From NCBI GenBank assembly GCA_022822245.1, contig JAJECB010000041.1, positions 1-21,644 of the forward strand: DNA of 21,644 nucleotides, written 5' to 3'. Below are positions 1 through 7,118 of this stretch, piece after piece (the stretch's first letter is position 1; each line of letters starts with the position of its first letter). A model generated the notes under the pieces. That model saw only the letters and a list, made by a program, of their open reading frames with translations, ran no database searches and had not been told where the DNA came from. A program made the position numbers and the translations under genes. This DNA comes from Gammaproteobacteria bacterium. Its GTDB lineage: Bacteria; Pseudomonadota; Gammaproteobacteria; HK1.

Positions 1-607
1 GGAAGGTGACCATGAGGCCCGGGCAGAGCACCGCCTTCGCCCGCAGCAGGTAGCGAAGCCGCGGCACGGAGAACGAGGGGCTGTCGAAGTACGCCGGGTC
101 CGGCCAGAACCGGAGCACCGTCCCGGTGTTGCGACGGCCGACCTCGCCGACGCACTCGAGGTCGGAGACCTTGTCGCCGTCGCGAAAGGCCATGTTGTAC
201 TCGTGCCCGTCGCGCCGGATCCAGACCTCGAGGTGACGCGAGAGCGCGTTGACCACGGAGACCCCGACCCCGTGCAGTCCGCCCGAAAAGCGGTAGTTGT
301 CGAGGGAGAACTTCCCCCCGGCGTGCAGCCGGGTCAGGATGACCTCCACCCCGGGGAGGCCTTCCTCGGGATGGATGTCCACCGGCATCCCGCGCCCGTC
401 GTCGGCGACGCGGAGCGACCCGTCACGGTGCAGGGTGACGTCGATGCGCCGCGCGAACCCCGCGAGCGCCTCGTCGACGCTGTTGTCCACCACTTCGCGC
501 GCGAGGTGGTCGGGGGACGACGTGTCGGTGAACATCCCGGGGCGCTTGCGCACCGGCTCAAGGCCGACCAGCACCTCGATCGCCGTGGCGTCGTAAGTCG
601 CGCTCAT
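1..607 (-). CDS. parE: DNA topoisomerase IV subunit B (ParE), N-terminal part
   Basis: This is the N-terminal ATPase part of topoisomerase IV, which with ParC decatenates replicated chromosomes. About 202 residues are inside the window and the gene continues past the left edge; full-length ParE is about 630 residues. Reading from ATG at 607, the GHKL ATP-binding signatures appear in order: DNSVDEALAG, DDGRGMPVDIHPEEG, the HAGGKF lid and GLHGVGVSVVNALS. The start MSATYDATAIEVLVGLEP and the sequence LRAKAVLCPG near the left edge resemble E. coli ParE more than GyrB. The upstream AGGAAG lies about 16 nt before the ATG, so the ribosome site is weak. In E. coli parE belongs to a yqiB-cpdA-yqiA-parE group; here a YqiB-like gene lies about 6 kb away on the same strand. 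Confidence 0.95.
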   Translation of the reverse strand, partial: MSATYDATAIEVLVGLEPVRKRPGMFTDTSSPDHLAREVVDNSVDEALAGFARRIDVTLHRDGSLRVADDGRGMPVDIHPEEGLPGVEVILTRLHAGGKFSLDNYRFSGGLHGVGVSVVNALSRHLEVWIRRDGHEYNMAFRDGDKVSDLECVGEVGRRNTGTVLRFWPDPAYFDSPSFSVPRLRYLLRAKAVLCPGLMVTF

Positions 608-808
608 GGCGAAGCCGAACCGACTTCCTCTCAGGTGACAAACCAGCGCGGACTGTTCCGCGGAGGTTTGCCACAATTGTTTTCGTACGCCCCGCTGCTC
701 ACCCTTCGCACACTCTTCTCAACCCCCGTCAGCCGTGTCCTCGCACACCGCGGACGTTCTCCAACGTCCCGGACCAGCCCCTTCCGCTCCCCCCTCGTAC
801 CCGAGCTG

Positions 809-842
809 GAGGCTACGTTCGAGCCTCGCGCCCAGTGCGAGG
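809..842. repeat. Two overlapping, mutually exclusive hairpins
   Basis: GAGGCT (809-814) pairs perfectly with AGCCTC (822-827) around a 7-nt loop. CCTCGC (824-829) pairs perfectly with GCGAGG (837-842). The right arm of the first stem overlaps the left arm of the second, so only one can form at a time. Neither is followed by a T run. The role is unknown. Confidence 0.35.
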
Positions 843-1078
843 TAGCATCGCACCGGCCCTGTTCGCTCTTTGCCGCTCACGTGCACGGAGCTTGTCCATC
901 ACGCGTGTCGACGGCATCCCGCACATTCTTTAGTAGATCAGGCAGGTGCTCACCAGATGCTGCTGCTGTCCTGTCCATGACAAAGACTCCGCAAGTTGCT
1001 AAAGTTGCCTGTATTCTCTGCTAGCCTCCAGTCTCTTTCCTGATCTGCTCGCAGGTCACCGCGGTGCAGTTTGGCTAT

Positions 1079-1142
1079 CCTGAATCTTGCACGGCCGCCC
1101 TGATTCTTGCATATCCGGATACGGCGATCATTCTTGCAAGAA
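1079..1142. repeat. Three TCTTGCA repeats plus two palindromes upstream of the cupin gene
   Basis: CCTGAATCTTGCA (1079-1091) is repeated with one mismatch as CCTGATTCTTGCA (1099-1111), 20 bp later. A third copy, ATTCTTGCA, starts at 1130 and forms the perfect 12-bp palindrome TTCTTGCAAGAA (1131-1142). The 10-bp palindrome TATCCGGATA (1112-1121) lies between. Such clusters occur in regulator-binding regions and also as multiple terminal repeats at ends of some insertion sequences (IS21-type ends, for example). The sequence alone does not decide between these. Confidence 0.5.
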
Positions 1143-1224
1143 CGAAGTCACGCGATGGATGGATTGGGTTTCCGTGGGTGAGGGGACGGGTGACACTTTC
1201 TCCTACGTACAGGGAGTAGTCTGC

Positions 1225-1638
1225 ATGCCAGAACAGGGACGATCTCCGGGATTCGGAACGCGGGAACTCCCCGCTCAACCCAATGTGACCGCGCCGGACG
1301 GATCGCACGTGCGGGAGTTGCTTTCCCTCCCTTCCGGGAGCGCAGCGCACTTCCAGCTTCCTCCGGGCGCGGTGTCCCGGGCGGGTCGACATCGCACGGT
1401 CGATGAGATTTGGTACATCCTCGCGGGCCGCGGCGAGATGTGGCGGCGCGACGGCGGCCATGAAGAGGTGGTGTCGCTCAGCCCCGGAGTTTGCCTGACG
1501 ATTCCCGTCGGCACGTCGTTCCAGTTTCGGTCGCTTGGGGATTTACCGCTTTCGGCGTTCGCCGTGACGATGCCCCCGTGGCCCGCCGGGTCCGACGACG
1601 AATGGCGGGAAGTCGCCGCGCACTGGTCGGAAGGGTAG
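1225..1638 (+). CDS. Small cupin-fold protein with degenerate metal site
   Basis: This gene encodes a 137-residue single-domain cupin. The ATG at 1225 is preferred because AGGGAG at 1211-1216 is an ideal ribosome site 8 nt upstream; the frame is open further 5' (to 1087) but that part reads through the repeat region. Cupin motif 1 spans residues 48-68 (G48, H56, E61, G68) and motif 2 spans 88-103 (G88, P94, G96). The spacing fits the family consensus exactly, but the first motif-1 histidine is Gly54 and the motif-2 histidine is Phe99, so only two of the four usual metal ligands remain. The protein may bind metal weakly or act as a sugar- or ligand-binding cupin. It appears monocistronic, and its substrate cannot be predicted. 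Confidence 0.75.
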   Translation: MPEQGRSPGFGTRELPAQPNVTAPDGSHVRELLSLPSGSAAHFQLPPGAVSRAGRHRTVDEIWYILAGRGEMWRRDGGHEEVVSLSPGVCLTIPVGTSFQFRSLGDLPLSAFAVTMPPWPAGSDDEWREVAAHWSEG

Positions 1639-1653
1639 GAGCGGCCATGCTCC
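1638..1653 (+). terminator. Weak hairpin at the end of the cupin gene
   Basis: GGAGC (1638-1642) and GCTCC (1649-1653) form a 5-bp stem directly over the cupin stop codon. No T tract follows. It is only a possible termination or stability element. The rest of 1639-1893 shows no gene. Confidence 0.2.
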
Positions 1654-1836
1654 GGATCCGCCGGCAGCCTCCGCTGCATCGTGAGCGGAATGACGGCGGG
1701 GGCAGTGAAGGGCCAGCGTGCCGCGACCGCGGCGGCAGGTCGGGCCGCCTCCGCCTCGGAATCGAGGCAGTGCGTTGTCGCGAGGTGAGGGGGGAAAGCA
1801 CCCGGCCGGGCGGGAGACCGGGGCCCGAGCCGTTCG

Positions 1837-1865
1837 TTGATCGCGGCCCCGGCGTCGTCTAACCT
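1837..1865 (+). promoter_or_regulatory. Possible sigma-70 promoter for xseB
   Basis: TTGATC (1837-1842) and TAACCT (1860-1865) are separated by 17 bp and lie about 30 bp before the xseB ATG. The -35 matches 4 of 6 consensus bases and the -10 only 3 of 6. This is a suggestion based on spacing and position. Confidence 0.3.
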
Positions 1866-1893
1866 CGCTCCACGCATTTCCGGCCGGACCGCC

Positions 1894-2217
1894 ATGCCCG
1901 ACACCCCCGATCGCGAGACGACGCCCCGGAGCTTCGAGTCGGCGCTCGCCGAGTTCGAGGCCCTGGTGGAGAAGATGGAACGGGGCGATCTCAGCCTCGA
2001 GGACTCGGTGAGCGCGTACGAGCGCGGCGTCGTCCTGCACCGCTACTGCGAGCGGGCGCTGTCCACCGCGGAACGCAAGATCCGGATCCTCACCGAGGGA
2101 GCGGGAGACGGCGGGCAGGAGGAAGCGCTTCAGCTCTTCCGACCCGAAGCCGGCGACGCCCGCACCTCGAGCGAAGGCGAGCCGGCCGCTTCCGCGCCGG
2201 GCGAGGCGGACAGGTAA
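1894..2217 (+). CDS. xseB: Exodeoxyribonuclease VII small subunit (XseB)
   Basis: XseB is the small subunit of exonuclease VII, which degrades single-stranded DNA into oligonucleotides together with the large subunit XseA. The 107-residue product contains the conserved helical-hairpin core at residues 13-67 ([19 protein letters not shown], then [14 protein letters not shown] and AERKIRIL). The C-terminal 35-40 residues are an acidic, alanine-rich tail longer than in E. coli XseB (about 80 residues). The ATG at 1894 places the core where homologues begin; a TTG at 1837 would add 19 poorly conserved residues. In many proteobacteria xseB heads an xseB-ispA-dxs operon, but here neither ispA, dxs nor xseA is adjacent. 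Confidence 0.9.
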   Translation: MPDTPDRETTPRSFESALAEFEALVEKMERGDLSLEDSVSAYERGVVLHRYCERALSTAERKIRILTEGAGDGGQEEALQLFRPEAGDARTSSEGEPAASAPGEADR

Positions 2218-2221
2218 CCAG

Positions 2222-2259
2222 GGCCTCCGCTCCCGGCGGGGTGGAACGAAAGGGAGGCC
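2222..2259 (+). terminator. Inverted repeat after xseB
   Basis: GGCCTCC (2222-2228) and GGAGGCC (2253-2259) can form a 7-bp stem with a 24-nt loop, starting 4 nt after the xseB stop. There is no T run, so it may be a stability hairpin or a factor-dependent site. The rest of 2260-2410 is very GC-rich and shows no gene. Confidence 0.25.
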
Positions 2260-2417
2260 GCGCGCTCCGTCCGCTACCGGCTCCGATCCCCGCGCGGAAC
2301 GCCCCGTTTCCCCGGCCCCGGGACGGGGACGCCCGGGCGGGATCCGGCCGGCGCGGCCCCCCGTCGCCGGAGCGACGATCGGGGCCGGACCCGCGCGTCG
2401 ATGCCGGCCGAACCGGG

Positions 2418-2423
2418 TATCAT
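2418..2423 (+). promoter_or_regulatory. Possible -10 box of folE2
   Basis: TATCAT, in the context GGGTATCATTCGCG, lies 35 bp before the folE2 start in otherwise very GC-rich DNA. No good -35 is visible 17 bp upstream. A similar GTATCAT occurs ahead of the crotonase gene at 17741-17747. No Zur-type operator was recognised. Confidence 0.3.
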
Positions 2424-2458
2424 TCGCGCGCTCCCCACGAAGACGAGGTACGGGCAAC

Positions 2459-3289
2459 TTGAAGACGCTGGATCGGACCGAGAACGCCCGCCCGGAACAC
2501 GGCCCGGACATCACCTCGATCGTCGACGTGCAGGGCAGTCCCGACGCCCGCCGCATCCCCATCGACAAGGTCGGGATCAAGGGGATCCGCCATCCCGTGC
2601 GGGTCCTTGACCGTTCCACCGGAAGGCAGGAGACGGTCGCCACCTTCAACATGTACGTGGACCTGCCCCAGGACTTCAAGGGGACCCACATGTCCCGCTT
2701 CGTGCAGGTCCTCGACGACCACGAGTACGAGATCACCGTCTCCACGTTCCAGCGTATGCTGCGCGAGATGGTGGAGCTGCTCGAGGCGCGCTCCGGCCAC
2801 ATCGAGATGACGTTCCCCTACTTCGTGCGCAAGGCCGCCCCGGTGAGCCGCGTGAGCAGCCTGATGGACTACGACGTCACCCTGATCGGAGCGATCCGCC
2901 AGGGGGAGGTACGGATGAGCACCCGCATCGTCGTGCCGGTGACGAGCCTTTGCCCGTGCTCGAAGGCGATCTCGGACTACGGCGCGCACAACCAGCGCTC
3001 GCACGTGACCGTGCACGCCCACACCCGGGCCCTGGTGTGGATCGAGGAGCTCATCGACATCGTGGAGCACGAAGCATCGTGCCAGCTCTTCGGTCTGCTC
3101 AAGCGCCCCGACGAGAAGTTCGTCACCGAGTACGCCTACGACAACCCCAAGTTCGTCGAGGACCTGGTCCGCGACGTCGCGCAGCGCCTGGACGCGGACC
3201 CGCGCATCGAGGGCTATTCCATCGAGGCGGAGAACTTCGAGTCGATCCACAACCACTCGGCGTACGCGCGCATCGACCGTCCGGCTTGA
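2459..3289 (+). CDS. folE2: GTP cyclohydrolase FolE2 (type IB)
   Basis: FolE2 converts GTP to 7,8-dihydroneopterin triphosphate, the first step of tetrahydrofolate and queuosine synthesis. It is the metal-promiscuous alternative to zinc-dependent FolE. The 276-residue length is normal. The active-site segment TSLCPCSK puts Cys165 and, 12 residues on, His177 (GAHNQRS) at the spacing of the Neisseria gonorrhoeae Cys147/His159 pair; Glu218 in RPDEKF is the probable third ligand. The start is TTG at 2459, preceded by GAGG at 2445-2448; no in-frame ATG lies close enough to replace it. The gene converges on mazG with only 11 bp between stop codons. Many bacteria induce folE2 under zinc limitation, but the sequence does not show whether that is so here. 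Confidence 0.95.
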   Translation: MKTLDRTENARPEHGPDITSIVDVQGSPDARRIPIDKVGIKGIRHPVRVLDRSTGRQETVATFNMYVDLPQDFKGTHMSRFVQVLDDHEYEITVSTFQRMLREMVELLEARSGHIEMTFPYFVRKAAPVSRVSSLMDYDVTLIGAIRQGEVRMSTRIVVPVTSLCPCSKAISDYGAHNQRSHVTVHAHTRALVWIEELIDIVEHEASCQLFGLLKRPDEKFVTEYAYDNPKFVEDLVRDVAQRLDADPRIEGYSIEAENFESIHNHSAYARIDRPA

Positions 3290-3300
3290 GTCCGGCGACG

Positions 3301-4035
3301 TCACTCCTTGGCCTGTTCCCACAGGGCGTCGAGCTCCGCTGGCGTGCGCTCGTCCAGATGCCGTCCACGACCGATGAGACCCTCCATCTTTCGAAAGCGT
3401 CGCTCGAACCGCCGGCTGGCCCCGGCGAGGGCGCGGCCGGAGTCGAGATCGAGCCAGCGGGCGAGGTTGACGCACGTGAAGAGAAGGTCGCCGAGCTCCG
3501 ACTCCACCCGCTCCGTCCCCTCCTCCGCGTCGAGGGCTTCCCGGAGTTCGGCGACCTCCTCGTCGAGCTTGGCGAACACCCCTTCCACGTCGGGCCAGTC
3601 GAATCCGACCGCGGCGGCCCGGCGCTGCACCTTCGCGGCCCGCGCAAGTGCCGGAAGCGCGATGGGGATCCCGTCGAGGGCGCTCGCGGCCGTCGGCCGT
3701 TCGTTCGCCTTCGCCCGCTCCCAGTCCGGCCGTTCCGAGGTGGCCGACGGATCGAACACGTGCGGGTGGCGGCGGATCATCTTGTCGAGGATCGAATCGA
3801 CGACGTCCTCGATGTCGAAGCACCCTCGCTCACTGGCCAAATGGGCGTGAAACACCACTTGAAACAACAAGTCACCCAATTCTTCGCGAAGTGAGTCGAA
3901 GTCCGCGCGCGCGATCGCGTCGGCGACCTCGTACGCTTCTTCGATGGTGCAGGGTGCAATCGTGTCGAATGTCTGGACCCGGTCCCAGGGGCAGTCCTGC
4001 CGGAGCCTGGCCATCAATCCGGTGAGACGTTCCAT
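3301..4035 (-). CDS. mazG: Nucleoside triphosphate pyrophosphohydrolase MazG
   Basis: MazG hydrolyses canonical and damaged (d)NTPs to monophosphates and pyrophosphate; in E. coli it also modulates ppGpp and removes aberrant nucleotides. The 244-residue product has two tandem MazG domains. The N-terminal one carries EEAYE (residues 32-36) with EELGD (51-55), the acidic magnesium-binding helices. The C-terminal one carries EEVAE and ESELGD. The beginning, ARLRQDCPWDRVQTFDTIAP, closely follows E. coli MazG. The ATG at 4035 is supported by a GGAGG ribosome site just upstream and by agreement with the homologue start, although the frame stays open further 5'. It is divergent from slt with 58 bp between start codons. 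Confidence 0.93.
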   Translation of the reverse strand: MERLTGLMARLRQDCPWDRVQTFDTIAPCTIEEAYEVADAIARADFDSLREELGDLLFQVVFHAHLASERGCFDIEDVVDSILDKMIRRHPHVFDPSATSERPDWERAKANERPTAASALDGIPIALPALARAAKVQRRAAAVGFDWPDVEGVFAKLDEEVAELREALDAEEGTERVESELGDLLFTCVNLARWLDLDSGRALAGASRRFERRFRKMEGLIGRGRHLDERTPAELDALWEQAKE

Positions 4036-4093
4036 CCTTTCCTCCGTCGTGGGGGGTCCGTTCGCCCGCGGCCGGACCCGAGGGTGCAGTGCC

Positions 4094-6160
4094 GTGAAGG
4101 CCGGACGGAGCGGGCGCGGGCTTCCGGCCGGGCGGCGGAACCGGGCGCCCTCCACCGCGCCGGCCCGGGGCCGAGGCCGGGCCTGGGGCCGGGGTGTCGC
4201 CATCTTCCTCCTTTTGGGGGCCCTCGTGCCAGTCGCCGTCCCCGAAGCAGGGGCCGCGCGCGCGGAGCCCCCGATCTCCCGGGCGACCCTCGAGCGGATC
4301 GCGATCCTCGAGGCCCGGAAGGCGCTCCGGCGCGGAGAGCGCAAGCGCTTCGACCGGATCACCGCATCGCTCCGGGACCACCCGCTCCACCCGTGGCTGC
4401 GGTACCTCGAGTTCCGGGCCCGGTTCGGCCGGCACTCCGAGGCGGCGATCGAGGGGTTCCTCGCCACCGTTCCGGACACGCCGATGGCGGACCTCGTGCG
4501 GCTCCAGTGGCTCGACCGCCTCGCGCGGCAGCAACGCTGGGCCCGTTTCCTGGAGGTGTACGCCTCCCTCTCTGCGCGCCGCGTCGCGGCCCGGGTCGAG
4601 TGCCTGCGGGCGCGGGCCCTCCTCGAGACCGGCGACAACCTCGCCGGATTCGAGGCCGCCGCCCGGCTGTGGCGCGTACCGAGATCCCAGCACAAGGCGT
4701 GCGACCACACTTTCAAGATCTGGGCGCAGCGGGGAGGACGGACCTCGGAGCATCTCTGGCATCGGATCGAGATCTCCCTGAAGCGCGGCAACCGGGGCCT
4801 CGCTGCCTACGTCGCCCGAATGCTCGACCAGCCGGACCGGGACATCGCGGAGCGCTGGATCCGCGACTACCGCCGGCCGGCCCGGATCGTGGCCCGCGCG
4901 GACCGGGCCCGGCACGAGCCGGCATGGCGCCAGCCGGTCGCGACCGCTATCGCCTCCATCGCCCGGCGCAACCCGGGCGCGGCGGCCCGCGCGTGGCGGG
5001 CGGTGTCCGAGGACGGGGCCACGCCCCCGCCCCCCGAGCTGGATGCCTTCGCGTCCTGGCGCATCGGGCTCGGCTACGCGCAGGACCACCGGATCGCGGA
5101 GGCGGTGGAGTGGATCGAGCGCGTCCCGGAGGCCGACCGCAGCCCTCGTCTCCTCGGCATCCTCGCCCTCCTCTCGATTGCCGAAGGACGTTGGATGGAT
5201 GCTCTCGACGCCCTCGACGCGCTGCCCCCCGACACGCGCTCGGAGCTTCAGTGGCGGTACTGGCGCGCCCGCACCCTCACTGCCCTCGGGCGGGCCGAGG
5301 AAGCGCAGTGGGCCGAGCTTGCCGCCCATCGCGACTACTACGGATTCCTCGCCGCCGATCGGATCGGCGCCCCGTACCGCATCGTCCAGCACCCGAGCGG
5401 TTCCTCCGCCGAACGCATCGGCCGGATCGGGCGCATGGGCGGATACCGGCGCGCGGTGGAGTTTCACGCGCTCGGGTTCCGGAACGGGTTCAATCGCGAA
5501 TGGCGCCATCTCGTGAGGCGCCTCGAGGGCGAGGACCTGGCCGCCGCGGCGGAGCTCGCCACCCGGCACGGGTGGCACTTCGAAGCCATCCGGGGCGCGG
5601 CTCGGGCCGGGGCGCTCGATCGCCTGGATCTCCGCTTTCCCATCGCGTGGGAAGCCGAGACGGCCGCCGCGGCCCGCGACCACGGCATCGACCCGGCGTG
5701 GGTGTTTTCCACCATCCGGATGGAGAGCGCATTCCGACCCCGCGCCCGTTCCTCGGCGGGGGCCCTCGGGCTCATGCAGATCATGCCCGCGACCGGCCAA
5801 CGGATCGCGCGGCCGGCCGGGGTCCGGCTCCGCGGCAACCGGACCCTCCTCGACCCGAGGAAGAACATCCGCGTCGGCGCTTATTACCTGCGCCACCTCC
5901 TCGACCGGATGCACGGCAATCCGGCCCTTGCGAGCGCGTCGTACAACGCGGGCCCGCACCGGACGGAGCGGTGGCTCGGGGCGGGGGGAGGACTCGAGCC
6001 GGAGCTGTGGGTGGAGTTCGTGCCGTATACCGAAACCCGCCAGTACATGAAGCGGGTCATGGAGTACCGCATCGTCTACCAGCACCGCATGGGAGTCCGC
6101 ACGGACCGGCTGAGCGACCTCCTGCGCCCCCTCCCCACCGCGCTCGCCGGATCCCGCTAG
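4094..6160 (+). CDS. slt: Soluble lytic murein transglycosylase (Slt70 type)
   Basis: Slt is a periplasmic enzyme that cleaves the MurNAc-GlcNAc bond of peptidoglycan, forming 1,6-anhydroMurNAc ends. A GTG start at 4094 with GAGGG at 4080-4084 gives 688 residues, against 645 for E. coli Slt70. A long Arg-rich n-region is followed by a hydrophobic stretch (residues 35-48) and probable signal peptidase cleavage near AGA/ARA (54-57). The middle is the alpha-helical superhelix (U and L domains, to about residue 500). The C-terminal GH23 domain contains RMESAF with catalytic Glu544, GALGLMQIMPATG and ASYNAGPHR. The anhydro-muropeptides it releases are substrates of AmpD, encoded about 1 kb away. 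The start is uncertain because the frame is open upstream to 3944. Confidence 0.9.
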   Translation: MKAGRSGRGLPAGRRNRAPSTAPARGRGRAWGRGVAIFLLLGALVPVAVPEAGAARAEPPISRATLERIAILEARKALRRGERKRFDRITASLRDHPLHPWLRYLEFRARFGRHSEAAIEGFLATVPDTPMADLVRLQWLDRLARQQRWARFLEVYASLSARRVAARVECLRARALLETGDNLAGFEAAARLWRVPRSQHKACDHTFKIWAQRGGRTSEHLWHRIEISLKRGNRGLAAYVARMLDQPDRDIAERWIRDYRRPARIVARADRARHEPAWRQPVATAIASIARRNPGAAARAWRAVSEDGATPPPPELDAFASWRIGLGYAQDHRIAEAVEWIERVPEADRSPRLLGILALLSIAEGRWMDALDALDALPPDTRSELQWRYWRARTLTALGRAEEAQWAELAAHRDYYGFLAADRIGAPYRIVQHPSGSSAERIGRIGRMGGYRRAVEFHALGFRNGFNREWRHLVRRLEGEDLAAAAELATRHGWHFEAIRGAARAGALDRLDLRFPIAWEAETAAAARDHGIDPAWVFSTIRMESAFRPRARSSAGALGLMQIMPATGQRIARPAGVRLRGNRTLLDPRKNIRVGAYYLRHLLDRMHGNPALASASYNAGPHRTERWLGAGGGLEPELWVEFVPYTETRQYMKRVMEYRIVYQHRMGVRTDRLSDLLRPLPTALAGSR

Positions 6161-6162
6161 CC

Positions 6163-6197
6163 CGCGTTCACTCCAACGCGCCCGTCCGGGAAACGGG
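6163..6197 (+). terminator. Tandem hairpins after slt
   Basis: CGCGTT (6163-6168) pairs with AACGCG (6175-6180), and immediately afterwards CCCGT (6181-6185) pairs with ACGGG (6193-6197). They begin 3 nt after the slt stop codon. No T tract follows, so this is a likely 3'-end or stability structure, not a classical intrinsic terminator. Confidence 0.35.
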
Positions 6198-6261
6198 TGC
6201 GGGCGGGATCACGCCGCGCCAATCCAACCCGCCGGACCGCTGCGACGAACGCGAAGCCTGA

Positions 6262-6280
6262 CTAGCCCGCATATCTCACC
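6262..6280 (+). repeat. Left terminal inverted repeat of the element
   Basis: This 19-bp end is CTAGCCCGCATATCTCACC. It is identical to the reverse complement of 6523-6541 and resembles the internal copy at 6357-6375 (CTAGCCGCAATATTTCACC). Confidence 0.8.
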
Positions 6281-6356
6281 AACTTTCTGCTGCGGACGCC
6301 AATCTGCTCGCTATGACAAGGCGTACTCCCTCAAGCCGCTTCACCAGCGCGTAGCG

Positions 6357-6451
6357 CTAGCCGCAATATTTCACCGATGTTCGTCGCGAGGGCGCCAAGA
6401 TGCTTGTGGTAGCGGGCCGTACTCCCTCAAGCCGCTTCAACGTAGTGTCGA
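6357..6451 (+). repeat. Second, tandem copy of the left 95 bp of the element
   Basis: Positions 6357-6375 repeat the left end with a few changes, and a 22-bp block at 6322-6343 is repeated exactly at 6418-6439. The two units are therefore tandem direct copies about 95-96 bp apart. The second copy matches the inverted right end better internally: 6371-6396 agrees with the reverse complement of 6502-6527 at all but two positions. Confidence 0.65.
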
Positions 6452-6456
6452 CTACG
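6441..6456. repeat. Short hairpin inside the element
   Basis: CGTAGT (6441-6446) and ACTACG (6451-6456) form a perfect 6-bp stem with the 4-nt loop GTCG, near the middle of the segment between the second left end and the right end. Confidence 0.35.
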
Positions 6457-6522
6457 CCTTCAGCGTCTCTCGGTCCGTGCGGCCAGCCACAGCGCCGTCT
6501 CGGCGCCCTCGCGACGAAAGTC

Positions 6523-6541
6523 GGTGAGATATGCGGGCTAG
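6523..6541 (-). repeat. Right terminal inverted repeat of the element
   Basis: This is a perfect inverted copy of 6262-6280. Bases 6538-6540 are also the TAG stop codon of the leftward DUF1249 gene. Confidence 0.8.
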
Positions 6542-7038
6542 CCGTGATGGCGGACCGGCTCGAGGGGAAGCGATTGCGGGATGCGGGGGCAAGTCACGAG
6601 CAGGAACAGGTGCCCCTGCCGGTGGCAGAAACCGAGCCATTTCTGCAGGAAACGATTGGTTTGCCACTTGCGTTCGAGGTCCGGCATCCGCTTCCGGCGC
6701 CAGGACGTCCGGCCCGGGCTCCGCTGGCGCCGACGCCGGCTGAAGCTGACGAGCTCCGCGGCGTTCACGTCGTGGTACACGACGATCCCCGCGTTCGGCT
6801 GGAGCTCGTCGCCGAACCAGTAGGTCAGCGAGAGGGTAGTGGTGTAGCGTTGCTGCTCGTGCACCGTGAGGTAGAGGTCGAGCGCCCCCGCGACCCGGGA
6901 CACCACCGTGCCCTCGATGCATCGCAGCTCCGGGACGAGCCGCAGCAGCCGGTAGTAGTTGCTCTCGTAGAGATCGATGAGAGACCCGAGCGACTGGCGC
7001 TGCGGCGGCACGATGGCGATGTTCCGTTCGAACGACAT
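6538..7038 (-). CDS. DUF1249 (YqiB-like) protein
   Basis: This 166-residue protein belongs to the DUF1249 family, whose function is unknown; E. coli YqiB (about 140 residues) is a member. Family signatures seen are the YRLLRLVPEL helix, RYTTTLSLTYWF, IVVYHDVNAAEL and KWQTNRFLQKWLGFC. The ATG at 7038 has no strong ribosome site. About 20 residues after the conserved CHRQGHLF end are unlike the family and run to a TAG codon that lies inside the inverted end of the adjacent 280-bp element. Whether the native C-terminus was changed depends on whether the CTAG was already present before insertion. In E. coli the homologue is near parE, a linkage loosely kept here. Confidence 0.85.
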   Translation of the reverse strand: MSFERNIAIVPPQRQSLGSLIDLYESNYYRLLRLVPELRCIEGTVVSRVAGALDLYLTVHEQQRYTTTLSLTYWFGDELQPNAGIVVYHDVNAAELVSFSRRRRQRSPGRTSWRRKRMPDLERKWQTNRFLQKWLGFCHRQGHLFLLVTCPRIPQSLPLEPVRHHG

Positions 7039-7118
7039 GACCGGCCGATGGTAGCAGTCGGATTGCGCCGGTGGAAATCCCGGCCGCACGGAGCGATCCG
7101 GTACCTCGGGAGAGAGGA

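Larger units (their letters stand above)
608..1224. other. Gene-poor intergenic region with repeats and hairpins
   Basis: This stretch of about 617 bp has no convincing coding content: reading frames that cross it give low-complexity Arg/Ser/Pro-rich translations with no recognisable motif. Its composition differs from the surrounding genes, with AT-richer patches around 660-700 and 900-1145. It contains two overlapping hairpins (809-842) and three TCTTGCA repeats with two palindromes (1079-1142). It must also hold the promoters of parE (leftward) and of the cupin gene (rightward), but no clear -35/-10 pair can be seen. It could be a decayed mobile-element remnant. Confidence 0.5.
6262..6541. 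mobile_element. 280-bp non-autonomous element (MITE-like) with 19-bp perfect inverted ends
   Basis: The left end CTAGCCCGCATATCTCACC (6262-6280) is repeated perfectly in inverted orientation at 6523-6541. The similarity continues imperfectly inward for about 20 bp on each side. If CTAG is counted as a target duplication, the core inverted repeat is 15 bp. The element has no transposase gene and no credible ORF, and its base composition is AT-richer than the flanking genes. It lies between two convergent genes, after slt and exactly at the DUF1249 stop codon. The family is not recognised; a CTAG target is known for some IS5-type elements, but that link is inference. Confidence 0.7.

Noticed and set aside
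809..842. A possible tRNA T-arm (GTTCGAGCC)
   Set aside because: No acceptor, D-arm or anticodon arm with matching pairing was found around it.
203..1024. A 273-codon + strand frame crossing the parE start and the gap
   Set aside because: The first half is antisense to ParE and the rest is low-complexity with no motif or ribosome site.
3872..6085. A 737-codon open frame on the - strand across slt
   Set aside because: The + strand encodes a complete Slt with signal peptide and GH23 motifs; the opposite frame has no recognisable domain.
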